Notes: generated by a model from the letters alone, not told the origin. A stretch of 6,275 nt of DNA from Clostridia bacterium (GCA_017616925.1 JAFZXG010000095.1:1-6275), one strand, 5' to 3'. Positions 1 to 6,058 are shown, numbered from the stretch's first letter. Numbers and translations are program-made.

Positions 1-233
1 ATTATTTCCTGATCGGAAAACTTTTTCATTATTCCGTCTACGATGACCTTAAGATCTATCAGCAGGGTTTTTGTATTTATCAAATCCAGTATCTTTTCAC
101 ATTGCGAGTAACACGGCGAATAATCCCTTATAGACTCTAAAGCCCTTTTCTCTACCGATTCGTCGATCCTTTCTATCAGGTTTTCTAATACCGGATAGCC
201 GTATAAAACGGTTTTTGCATACAAAATTTCCAT
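1..233 (-). CDS. Conserved hypothetical protein, 5' part only (cut by window edge)
   Basis: An open frame starts with ATG at 233-231 and runs without a stop off the left edge, giving 77 complete codons. The protein begins MEILYAKTVLYGYPVLENL and continues with RIDESVEKRALES, SPCYSQCEKILDLI and a helical stretch ending KKFSDQEII. It has no signal peptide or membrane segment, and its alternating hydrophobic and charged residues suggest a soluble helical protein. A strong GGAGGA Shine-Dalgarno at 235-240 and a near-consensus promoter at 269-297 show that the start is real. It resembles, from memory, a family of uncharacterised small proteins in gut Clostridia, some with a sigma-region-4-like look. 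I cannot confirm that and give no function. It is transcribed divergently from the large surface-protein gene. Confidence 0.8.
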   Translation of the reverse strand, partial: MEILYAKTVLYGYPVLENLIERIDESVEKRALESIRDYSPCYSQCEKILDLINTKTLLIDLKVIVDGIMKKFSDQEI

Positions 234-268
234 AAAATCCTCCACTGCTTAAAATAGGAAACACAAAG

Positions 269-297
269 ATTATAACCGCTGATTTCCTACAAGTCAA
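269..297 (-). promoter_or_regulatory. Sigma-A promoter of the left-edge gene
   Basis: Read on the minus strand, TTGACT (297-292), a 17-nt spacer and a perfect TATAAT (274-269) form a near-consensus housekeeping promoter. The predicted start is near 262, giving a leader of about 29 nt that contains the GGAGGA ribosome binding site. Confidence 0.8.
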
Positions 298-311
298 CGC
301 AATTCTGACAA

Positions 312-343
312 TTTTGTTCAAAAATATTTATTTTTGTACAAAA
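312..343. repeat. Pair of near-identical 12-bp palindromes (possible operators)
   Basis: TTTTGTTCAAAA (312-323) and TTTTGTACAAAA (332-343) differ at one base. The second is a perfect palindrome. Their centres are exactly 20 bp apart, about two helical turns, so two dimers could bind the same DNA face. They lie just upstream of the minus-strand -35 (292-297) and upstream of the first plus-strand -35 (369). That suits an activator site for the left gene or a repressor site for either side. I do not recognise the motif as that of a named regulator. Confidence 0.45.
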
Positions 344-368
344 TTACTTTTTTTGCGTCATATTACTC

Positions 369-396
369 TTGACTGCGGGAAAAAAACGAGTATAAT
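369..396 (+). promoter_or_regulatory. Plus-strand promoter P1
   Basis: TTGACT (369-374), a 16-nt spacer and a perfect TATAAT (391-396) form a good sigma-A-type promoter. The predicted start is near 403. If it serves the gene at 616, the leader would be about 210 nt. It could instead drive a short untranslated RNA. Confidence 0.6.
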
Positions 397-400
397 TCTT

Positions 401-425
401 CGCTTCGAACTACCCGCTCGAAGCG
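401..425 (+). other. Stem-loop at the predicted start of P1 transcript
   Basis: CGCTTCGA (401-408) and TCGAAGCG (418-425) are perfect 8-bp complementary arms around a 9-nt loop. The predicted P1 start (about 403) falls in the left arm, so most of the stem would form at the extreme 5' end of the RNA. Such ends can protect a transcript from 5' decay. At the DNA level it could equally be a binding site just downstream of the promoter. No T-tract follows, so it is not a terminator. Confidence 0.45.
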
Positions 426-448
426 TGGCAAAATATTATAGCAGGGCG

Positions 449-477
449 TTGACAGTTGCTGTCATATATCTTATATT
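449..477 (+). promoter_or_regulatory. Plus-strand promoter P2 with palindrome over its -35
   Basis: A perfect TTGACA (449-454), a 17-nt spacer and TATATT (472-477) predict a start near 484. The -35 is embedded in an inverted repeat, TGACAG-TTG-CTGTCA (450-464). A dimeric repressor bound there would block polymerase. If transcribed from P1, the same repeat could also fold as a 6-bp stem. Confidence 0.6.
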
Positions 478-577
478 TTCAAAAAAATTTTTTGCGCTTT
501 TTTTGTTTTTTCCCCGTCCGCTTTCCGCAAAGAGAAAAATAAATTGTGGATCTGTGAAAATAATGTTGAAATTTGTA

Positions 578-606
578 ATGACAAAATCTTTATATTATGG
601 TAAAAT
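578..606 (+). promoter_or_regulatory. Plus-strand promoter P3, extended -10, almost at the start codon
   Basis: ATGACA (578-583, one mismatch to TTGACA), a 17-nt spacer and TAAAAT (601-606) are preceded by TGG at 598-600, the extended -10 arrangement. The predicted start is near 613-614, only two or three bases before the ATG at 616. If active, it would make an essentially leaderless mRNA. That fits the absence of a Shine-Dalgarno before this gene. Confidence 0.4.
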
Positions 607-615
607 AAGTAAAGT

Positions 616-3066
616 ATGAAAATCAAACTCCAAAAATATTTAATTGCCATCGTATTCATCACGTTTTTATCGGCGGTCGTTTTTGCGGTCGCTCCTTCTT
701 TCCGCGCTCTTGCGGACGGAGAGTTGGTTTACTCGAAAGTGCTTGACTTTTCGGAGAGCGAGACTACCGCGCTCCTATCCCCGAAAAAAATCTGTCGCGG
801 CGAGAAATACACCGCGGTAAACGAAAACAACGAAAAGATCAGCGTGTTCGACAACGTAAACGGAACGAAGATCGCCGAGTTCTCGATCCCCGCAACGACG
901 TTCGGCGAAATACAGACTTACGGCGACGAAGACTTTCTTATAGTTATGAATCAGGTCATCTATCACCTGTATTTCGACGGAGACGAACTGAAAGCCGATT
1001 ATTTGCTTGACGAGAACGATCAGCCGTTCGGCACGAACTTCGACTTCAACGGACGATATCTCGTCGTGAACCACAATACCGTCACGAAACTTTACACTTT
1101 AAGCGGCATACACGCGACTTCTTTCGGAGAAAATCTCGCGTCCGCACTTAACAGCCCAGTCGCCATAAACGATAACGACGAGATCTTTTACTTAAACTCC
1201 GAAAACGATCTTAAAACCTATTCCGTAAACGGCGTTTCAAAGACGGTCGCACGGAATATCGATTTCAGCGATCGAAGCGTGGACATGATCGCCACGAATT
1301 ACGGCGTGTTCTATTTGGGCGAAGACGACGCGCTGTATTTTGTAAGCCTTCCCGACGGGAACGAGTTTTCGACTCCCGTTAAACTTGATATAGACGATTC
1401 GTTATATCCCGACTACGATAAGTACGATCTCGGAAACGTTATTTTCCCCACGGGAATCTGTTTAAGCGACGGAAAGGTGCTTATCTCGGACTCTTCGGCG
1501 AGTGCGGTGCAGGAGTTTATAATAACCGCGGATAATAAACTCGCCTTCACGGGATACGCGATGGCGGACGGAAAGACGGCGTTTAACCGCATTTCGTCCG
1601 ACGTAAAGGACGTCGAAAAGTACAAAGACACCGTAGCCGTAGCGGACGATTTCAAGATCACGCTTTTTACGGACGACGGAAACGTCGATCTGTATTCTTA
1701 TACGACTTTTAAGAATTTCTTCGTGGGAGAAGTTCCCGAACGCTTTGCTTTGGGAAACGGAAAAATGCTTTCCTATAAAGACGGCAAACTTTCGCTCACC
1801 GATATTGCGGACGGCGGATCCGTTCTCGTTTCCGGAACTTATTCCGCGGCGGATATCTTCTACCAGAGCGGATACTTTTACGTTCTATCCGCCACCACGG
1901 TCTATAAAATAAACGAGACGGACGGCGAAGTTTCGACCGCGTTTACCGACGTCATAGGCAACGTGCTTGCCGTGGACGTTTTCAAAACGGCGACCGCCGT
2001 AATAAACACCGTCTTGTCCGAATTGAAAACCGACCTTATCGGCGACCTGTACGGAATAAAGACGGACGGATTCTATAAATACGATAAAAACGCGGGAACG
2101 ACCGAACTTCTGTTCGCCGCGCCGCACGACCTTAAGTCCTTCGCTCTGGGATTCGAAGATCCTTCGGTCTATTTCGTTTTTAACGAAGGCAAAACGGTGT
2201 ATAAGACGCAGAGTCTCGGACACAGGTCGGTGTCGTCCGTCGCCGTTCCCGATAACTTTAACCGCAAAGACGCGGCGATAAACGTAAGCGACCTGAAGTT
2301 ATATTCGACGAACGATAACGCGAATCTGTACTCCGTGGATTGTTCGGGGAATAATTTCGTGTTCGATTCGCTTTCTTCCCGCGATAACGAATACGTTCTC
2401 TCGGCGAGTATAAACGTCGGAAACGCGACTTTCTACGCCCTGTCCGGCTTAAAGGGCGTAGTTCTCGTAAACTCCGCGGAAACGGAAGAAATACCGGTCG
2501 TTCTATCCGATTCCCCCGAACGCCTGTACGTTACGACAAGTGTTCATATGTACGCGTTGCCCGTACTTACGGTAAGCGAAGAGAATAAACTCGTTTCGGG
2601 CGAGAACGACTATCTTCTTTCGCGCGGAAAAACGCTTTCGACCGACGGAAACGCAAAGTTCGTTTTCGACGGCAAAGAATTCTATTACTGCGCTTTCGAT
2701 TCGGATAACGGCACGATCTACGGGTACGTTCCCGTACTATTCACCGCCGAGGTATTAGACGACGGCAAAGCGGTCGCGAAGTACACGGTAAAATCGGTTT
2801 ACGCAGCCACCGTTTACGCCGACGAAGATATGACGACGGAACTTCTCGCCGCGGACGAAAACACCAAAGTAAGAGTGTACGGCGCGAACGGAAACGCGCT
2901 TAAGATCGCGGTTCTTACGAACGCAGGTTGGGTAACGGGCTACGTTTCGGCGGACAGAATAAAAGACGCCCCGAACCATACGGTAAGGAACGTCCTTATC
3001 ATCATCGTTGTCGCGGCGACTCTCGCGGGTACCGCGTCCTACTTTATACTAAGAAGAAAAGATTAA
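616..3066 (+). CDS. Exported beta-propeller-like protein with two SH3b-like modules and C-terminal membrane anchor
   Basis: An 816-residue protein I cannot assign to a named family. Residues 1-33 are a classical signal peptide: basic KIKLQK start, hydrophobic core, and ALA at 31-33 followed by DG. Residues about 40-630 show recurring beta-rich units of the form hydrophobic strand, turn, GxhYhh, such as 180-204, 225-245, 340-362, 415-437 and 517-531. Those at 179-206 and 277-316 (FPTGICLSDGKVLISDS) look like NHL repeats, so a beta-propeller is likely. Residues 637-711, ending IYGYVP, and 724-784, ending GWVTGYVS, resemble tandem bacterial SH3 domains, which commonly bind cell-wall peptides. 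A membrane helix (793-812) followed by RRKD anchors the C-terminus, with the body outside the membrane. The start is fixed by the signal peptide, but no Shine-Dalgarno precedes it. A role in sensing or binding at the cell wall is inference. Confidence 0.9.
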   Translation: MKIKLQKYLIAIVFITFLSAVVFAVAPSFRALADGELVYSKVLDFSESETTALLSPKKICRGEKYTAVNENNEKISVFDNVNGTKIAEFSIPATTFGEIQTYGDEDFLIVMNQVIYHLYFDGDELKADYLLDENDQPFGTNFDFNGRYLVVNHNTVTKLYTLSGIHATSFGENLASALNSPVAINDNDEIFYLNSENDLKTYSVNGVSKTVARNIDFSDRSVDMIATNYGVFYLGEDDALYFVSLPDGNEFSTPVKLDIDDSLYPDYDKYDLGNVIFPTGICLSDGKVLISDSSASAVQEFIITADNKLAFTGYAMADGKTAFNRISSDVKDVEKYKDTVAVADDFKITLFTDDGNVDLYSYTTFKNFFVGEVPERFALGNGKMLSYKDGKLSLTDIADGGSVLVSGTYSAADIFYQSGYFYVLSATTVYKINETDGEVSTAFTDVIGNVLAVDVFKTATAVINTVLSELKTDLIGDLYGIKTDGFYKYDKNAGTTELLFAAPHDLKSFALGFEDPSVYFVFNEGKTVYKTQSLGHRSVSSVAVPDNFNRKDAAINVSDLKLYSTNDNANLYSVDCSGNNFVFDSLSSRDNEYVLSASINVGNATFYALSGLKGVVLVNSAETEEIPVVLSDSPERLYVTTSVHMYALPVLTVSEENKLVSGENDYLLSRGKTLSTDGNAKFVFDGKEFYYCAFDSDNGTIYGYVPVLFTAEVLDDGKAVAKYTVKSVYAATVYADEDMTTELLAADENTKVRVYGANGNALKIAVLTNAGWVTGYVSADRIKDAPNHTVRNVLIIIVVAATLAGTASYFILRRKD

Positions 3067-3081
3067 AAACAGAATAAAACC

Positions 3082-3121
3082 AAAAGAAGAAGGTCTCGTT
3101 ACGACAAGACCTTCTTCTTTT
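3082..3121. terminator. Bidirectional rho-independent terminator
   Basis: Perfect 15-bp arms AAAAGAAGAAGGTCT (3082-3096) and AGACCTTCTTCTTTT (3107-3121) flank a 10-nt loop. The A4/T4 ends give each strand a short U-run, so the hairpin can end both the surface-protein transcript and the convergent MFS transcript. It begins 15 bases after the first gene's stop and lies 7 bases beyond the stop of the second. Confidence 0.85.
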
Positions 3122-3128
3122 CATATCT

Positions 3129-4391
3129 TTAATCTTTTATATCGTCTTTATCTCCCGCCCGTCCGGTTACGAAATACGATACGACACCCAGAATCAAGGC
3201 TAAGCCGCAAACTGCGAGGAATAAGACGAACACGGCGTCCCACCCGCCCTTATCCGCGATAAGTCCGAGTCCGTAAGCGGAGATCGTACTTCCTACGTAA
3301 CAGAAACCGTTTACGAAACCCGCCATAAATCCGGGATCTATCTTATCGCGCATAAACAGCGGCGTAACGCTCGTTAAGGAGTTGTTTACGGTATGTATGA
3401 AAAGAGTAATGACGCCGAATATCGAAAGAACCAAAACCCAGAAAGGCGTTCTGAACGCGAAAGTAAGCCCCGCGATAAGCAGCCCTATAAGCGAAAACAG
3501 TATTATGTTTACGATTATAGGGTTTTTGATCTTTTTCTGCATAAACACGCATAAAGCGGCGCTGAACACTCCGAGCGCGGGCAGAGCGATCGAAAGAACG
3601 ATGGACAGCGAATCGCTCAATCCGTAAGATTCCTTTAATATCGTGGGCGTCCAGTTCTGCAACCCGTCTTTTATAAGGTTGCAGACCACCGCGAAAACGC
3701 ACATTATAACGAGCATTAGCACGACGCTCTTTTTATTGCCTTTGATTATATTGCCTTTATTTTCGGGCGTTACCGTCGGTTCTTCGTTTTCAAGCGATTT
3801 TTCGTGCGTTTTTTTGTATCTCCCGAAAGAGAAAAACCACATTACCGCCACCGCCGCCGCGACAATAAAACCCAGTAAGAACGAAAGCCTGTAATTGCCG
3901 ATATAGACGAACAGCGCGCTCGTACCGTAAGAGACCGCCGTCCCTATCACTATTGGGGTACTCATTACGATCGCGGAAATACTTATCTTGTTTTTCGACA
4001 GATATTCTCCGAGTACCGATATAAGCGACGACCAAAGGATAGAAAGCGCCGCGCCGTTTATAAACCACAGATATTTCGCGAATCTGAAATCTATCCCCAT
4101 GAAAAATATTATATTTACAATCGAAGAGACCAGTAAAGACGCAGAGATCATTATCCTTTTATTATATCTTTTGCAGAGTAACCCGTTTATGATCTGCCCC
4201 GCACCGTAAGCGAAATAATAAAACGTAGCAACGAGTCCTGCGGTCGCCTTATCTATCCCGAACTCGCTCATTATGGGATTCATGTTGGAGTTATAACTGT
4301 ATCTCGATACATACGAAATAAGATACACCAACCAGCATAGGAAAATAAGATATCCTTGTCCCTTTACGTCGTTCTCTCTTTCTTCGGTCAT
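3129..4391 (-). CDS. MFS transporter, organophosphate:phosphate antiporter (GlpT/UhpT)-like
   Basis: A 420-residue membrane protein with about twelve hydrophobic segments split by a hydrophilic central loop (about 191-220), the standard major facilitator layout. It appears closest to the organophosphate:phosphate antiporters. The first helix carries SYVSRYSYN with R30 at the position of GlpT Arg45. The second half opens with NLIKDGLQNWTPTILKE (238-254), which matches GlpT's LRYGILDWSPTYLKE and has K241 where GlpT has Arg269. Retaining a basic residue at both sites fits an anionic, probably phosphorylated, substrate exchanged for phosphate across the cytoplasmic membrane. The exact substrate cannot be read. 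The start at 4391 is supported by GGAG at 4397-4400, 5 nt upstream. It is probably expressed from its own promoter at 4449-4478. No regulator gene is adjacent. Confidence 0.88.
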   Translation of the reverse strand: MTEERENDVKGQGYLIFLCWLVYLISYVSRYSYNSNMNPIMSEFGIDKATAGLVATFYYFAYGAGQIINGLLCKRYNKRIMISASLLVSSIVNIIFFMGIDFRFAKYLWFINGAALSILWSSLISVLGEYLSKNKISISAIVMSTPIVIGTAVSYGTSALFVYIGNYRLSFLLGFIVAAAVAVMWFFSFGRYKKTHEKSLENEEPTVTPENKGNIIKGNKKSVVLMLVIMCVFAVVCNLIKDGLQNWTPTILKESYGLSDSLSIVLSIALPALGVFSAALCVFMQKKIKNPIIVNIILFSLIGLLIAGLTFAFRTPFWVLVLSIFGVITLFIHTVNNSLTSVTPLFMRDKIDPGFMAGFVNGFCYVGSTISAYGLGLIADKGGWDAVFVLFLAVCGLALILGVVSYFVTGRAGDKDDIKD

Positions 4392-4417
4392 TTTATCTCC
4401 GTTAAAAAATCGTAAAA

Positions 4418-4451
4418 AATAAAAGCGCAGTGATTTTCACTACGCTTTATT
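4418..4451 (-). terminator. Terminator of the deacetylase-SSB operon
   Basis: Read on the minus strand, AAAGCG-T-AGTGA and TCACT-G-CGCTTT pair around a 3-nt loop with one internal mismatch, and the arms can extend through a flanking A/T-rich end. A T-rich tail follows (TTTTATTTTTTA, then another T6 run). It begins about 17 bases after the stop at 4468. The same hairpin overlaps the predicted transcription start of the downstream MFS gene. Confidence 0.75.
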
Positions 4452-4478
4452 CTATCACTTTGCGATTTCAGTTGTCAA
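4449..4478 (-). promoter_or_regulatory. Promoter of the MFS gene, overlapping the 3' end of the SSB-like gene
   Basis: On the minus strand, a perfect TTGACA (4478-4473) is formed by the final V-D-N codons of the upstream gene. After an 18-nt spacer comes TAGAAT (4454-4449). The predicted start is near 4442, inside the arm of the terminator hairpin. The MFS leader would be about 50 nt and begin with the upper 5 bp of that stem-loop. Confidence 0.55.
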
Positions 4479-5184
4479 CCGTAAGCACGGCCAAATCGGC
4501 ACTTTCGGGACTTTTTCCGTTCCTTATAAACGCGTCGTCCATCTCTTCGTCGGGATCGAAATAGTCCGCGCTTTCGCCCGCCGAAAGTTTGGATATGCTC
4601 ACTTCGTAAGCGGTAAGAGTTTTTACGTCGTATTCGGATATTTTTTTCTGGTACTCTCTGCTCTGCACCCTGCCCGTTACGGCTATTTTTTCGCCGACTG
4701 ATAGGGTTTTGGCGAATCTCGCGTTTCTGCCCCAGGCTATACAAGGTATGTAATCCGACTTGTTGTACGACCTGTTCACCGCGACCAGAATATCGGCTAT
4801 CTCTCTGTTAAAAGGCGTCGTTCTGTAAACGGGCGGCTTACAGATATGCCCTATCAATACTATCTCGTTGGGATTTTTGACTTCCGCGTCGTCCACCACT
4901 TCCTTTACGAATACCGTAAGCATAAGTTTACTCTTTCCGTCGACTAACTTGTTGTAACTCCGGAACTGCCCGTAAGCCTTTAATCCAGCGCCTTTTTTCA
5001 AACTCTTTTCTTCGATGAGTCTTTCGGAAACGGTCACGGGCAGTTCGTCCGAACTACCCGAAAGTCTTTTGACCGACACGATCATTTCGTAAAATCCTTC
5101 CCCGTAAACTTCGTGAGAGAAAACGGCGTCGCTTACGATCTCCCCGCTGATAAATACCCTGTTGTTGTCCGTATTATTATTCAT
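4468..5184 (-). CDS. Single-stranded-DNA-binding-like protein with two OB folds
   Basis: A 238-residue soluble protein. The second half (about 105-199) matches the SSB OB-fold family: NEIVLIGHICKPPVYRTT, then EIADILVAVNRSYNKSDYIPCIAWG, then GEKIAVTGRVQSREYQKK. The first half (about 9-96) looks like a diverged second OB fold, with VFISGEIVSDAVFSHEV, a basic VSVKRLSG strand and GLKAYGQFRSYNK. A short acidic tail (208-218) follows, but the protein ends LAVLTVDN, not in the DDDIPF-type tip that true SSB uses to recruit partners. Its length exceeds typical SSB (about 110-180 residues). I recall this double-OB arrangement in Clostridia annotated as SSB. It probably binds DNA or RNA but need not be the replicative SSB. 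GGAGG at 5191-5195, 6 nt upstream, fixes the start. It follows the deacetylase gene by 20 nt and is co-transcribed. Confidence 0.85.
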   Translation of the reverse strand: MNNNTDNNRVFISGEIVSDAVFSHEVYGEGFYEMIVSVKRLSGSSDELPVTVSERLIEEKSLKKGAGLKAYGQFRSYNKLVDGKSKLMLTVFVKEVVDDAEVKNPNEIVLIGHICKPPVYRTTPFNREIADILVAVNRSYNKSDYIPCIAWGRNARFAKTLSVGEKIAVTGRVQSREYQKKISEYDVKTLTAYEVSISKLSAGESADYFDPDEEMDDAFIRNGKSPESADLAVLTVDN

Positions 5185-5204
5185 AGCTTTCCTCCAAAGC
5201 GTTT

Positions 5205-5969
5205 CTATACTTTAATCTGTTCGCCGTTCGGCAGTATTTCGTACCCGTTTTTATAGATAAGTTCGCCTATCGTAACGAAGGAATATCCCGCGTTTTTCAA
5301 GGATTTTATTATATTCGGTAAAGCTTCCGCCGTATGTAGCCCTTGGTTGTGAAACAGCACTATCGAGCCGTTTTTCACGTTCTTTATCACCCGCGTTTCG
5401 ATCTCTTTAGCGGAAAGGTCTTTCCAGTCCAGAGAATCCACGCTCCACTGTATCGTGAAAAGTCCGAGTTCCTTCGCGGTGTCGATAAGAAGATCGTCGT
5501 AATCCCCGAAAGGCGGGCGGAACAGTTCAACCGTCTTACCAATGATTTTTTCTATCGCTTCTTTGGAACTCGTAAGTTCGCTCACGATCGCGTTTTTATC
5601 CAGCCTGCTCATATGCGGGTGCGTTTTACTGTGCGTGCCTATCTCGTGTCCCGCGTCGAAGATCTTTACGACGTATTCGGGATATTTTTCAACCCAGAAC
5701 TGCACGGCGAAAAAGGTGCATTTTACGTCTTCTTCCGCCATTATAGTTAAAAGCGAATCGGTATAGTCCACTCCCCAGGCGCAATCGAAAGAGATAGCGA
5801 GTTTTTTCTCGGTCGTCCTTACCGAATAGACGGGCAGTTTTTTTAGCGCGTATCCGTAAAACACCGAATACGCGCCCGTCTTTTTTAAGGCGACTGTCGC
5901 CGAAAAGAAAAGCAACACCGCCAAAACGAATACCGAGATCCTTTTCGACGAAACGACGGTAATTTTCAT
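5205..5969 (-). CDS. pdaB: Polysaccharide deacetylase, PdaB-like (sporulation)
   Basis: A 254-residue NodB-fold deacetylase, about the length of Bacillus PdaB. Residues 11-28 form an N-terminal membrane anchor, placing the enzyme outside the membrane. The catalytic motifs occur in order: SFDCAWG (60-66, D62), HSKTH (113-117, metal ligands H113 and H117), RPPFG (151-155), WSVDSLDW (175-182) and LFH (205-207, H207). Motif 1 has Cys63 where many family members have a second Asp. That SFDxxWG form is, to my knowledge, usual for PdaB proteins. PdaB is needed for spore integrity in Bacillus, probably by acting on cortex peptidoglycan, but its substrate is poorly defined. The start is supported by AAGG at 5978-5981, 8 nt upstream, and by the membrane helix just after it. 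It is the first gene of a two-gene operon with the SSB-like gene. Confidence 0.9.
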   Translation of the reverse strand: MKITVVSSKRISVFVLAVLLFFSATVALKKTGAYSVFYGYALKKLPVYSVRTTEKKLAISFDCAWGVDYTDSLLTIMAEEDVKCTFFAVQFWVEKYPEYVVKIFDAGHEIGTHSKTHPHMSRLDKNAIVSELTSSKEAIEKIIGKTVELFRPPFGDYDDLLIDTAKELGLFTIQWSVDSLDWKDLSAKEIETRVIKNVKNGSIVLFHNQGLHTAEALPNIIKSLKNAGYSFVTIGELIYKNGYEILPNGEQIKV

Positions 5970-6014
5970 TATATCTGCCTTGAAACGAAAAATTTGTCCG
6001 TTTATGTCCTTTGC

Positions 6015-6039
6015 GCGCGAATTTCCGCGCTTTTTCTTT
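6015..6039 (+). terminator. Plus-strand terminator-like hairpin inside the divergent region
   Basis: GCGCG (6015-6019) and CGCGC (6026-6030) enclose a 6-nt loop and are followed by TTTTTCTTT (6031-6039), the form of an intrinsic terminator on the plus strand. No plus-strand gene precedes it, so it would stop transcripts running antisense out of the deacetylase gene before they reach the gene at 6180. On the minus strand the same stem would lie in the deacetylase leader. Confidence 0.4.
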
Positions 6040-6051
6040 GGGGTTTTCCCC
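6040..6051. repeat. Small hairpin GGGG-TTTT-CCCC
   Basis: Perfect 4-bp arms surround a T4 loop (A4 on the minus strand). It sits between the terminator-like hairpin and the longer inverted repeat, making three stems in a row. Confidence 0.5.
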
Positions 6052-6058
6052 CGTTAGA

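Larger units (their letters stand above)
234..615. other. Divergent intergenic control region
   Basis: This stretch between divergent genes holds the promoters, twin palindromes and stem-loop listed separately. Between P2 and P3 it also contains an A7T6 tract (481-493) and a pyrimidine run of T7-G-T6 (498-511), which may bend DNA. I see no convincing terminator or tRNA. A frame opening with TTG at 314 and closing at 619 has no ribosome binding site, and its composition follows the AT-rich background, so I do not call it a gene. Confidence 0.7.

Noticed and set aside
60..62. Possible defence or mobile system at the left edge
   Set aside because: Only 77 residues are visible, with no motif of a nuclease, transposase or toxin. 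Nothing in the window supports such a call.
480..511. A7T6 tract followed by T7-G-T6 as a rho-independent terminator
   Set aside because: The only stem is pure A-T, too weak for a standard intrinsic terminator. Curved DNA or background is likelier.
314..619. Plus-strand frame of 101 codons whose TGA overlaps the ATG at 616 (ATGA)
   Set aside because: It begins with TTG without a Shine-Dalgarno, spans promoters and palindromes, and its composition follows the AT-rich background. The overlap is probably chance, though it would allow translational coupling if the frame were real.
775..2979. Minus-strand open frames inside the large surface-protein gene
   Set aside because: They are shadows of a strongly coding plus-strand frame that has a signal peptide, repeats and a membrane anchor.
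5343..5766. Plus-strand open frames opposite the deacetylase gene
   Set aside because: The minus strand carries all NodB motifs in order. The plus frames lack ribosome binding sites and recognisable features.
5385..5793. Loss of activity in the deacetylase because motif 1 reads SFDCAWG without a second Asp
   Set aside because: To my knowledge PdaB-type proteins normally have SFDxxWG here, and all other catalytic motifs are intact, so it is not a sign of decay.
5999..6007. Minus-strand CATAAACG as a sporulation-sigma -10 for pdaB
   Set aside because: It only loosely resembles sigma-E/G -10 elements and I found no matching -35 at suitable spacing.
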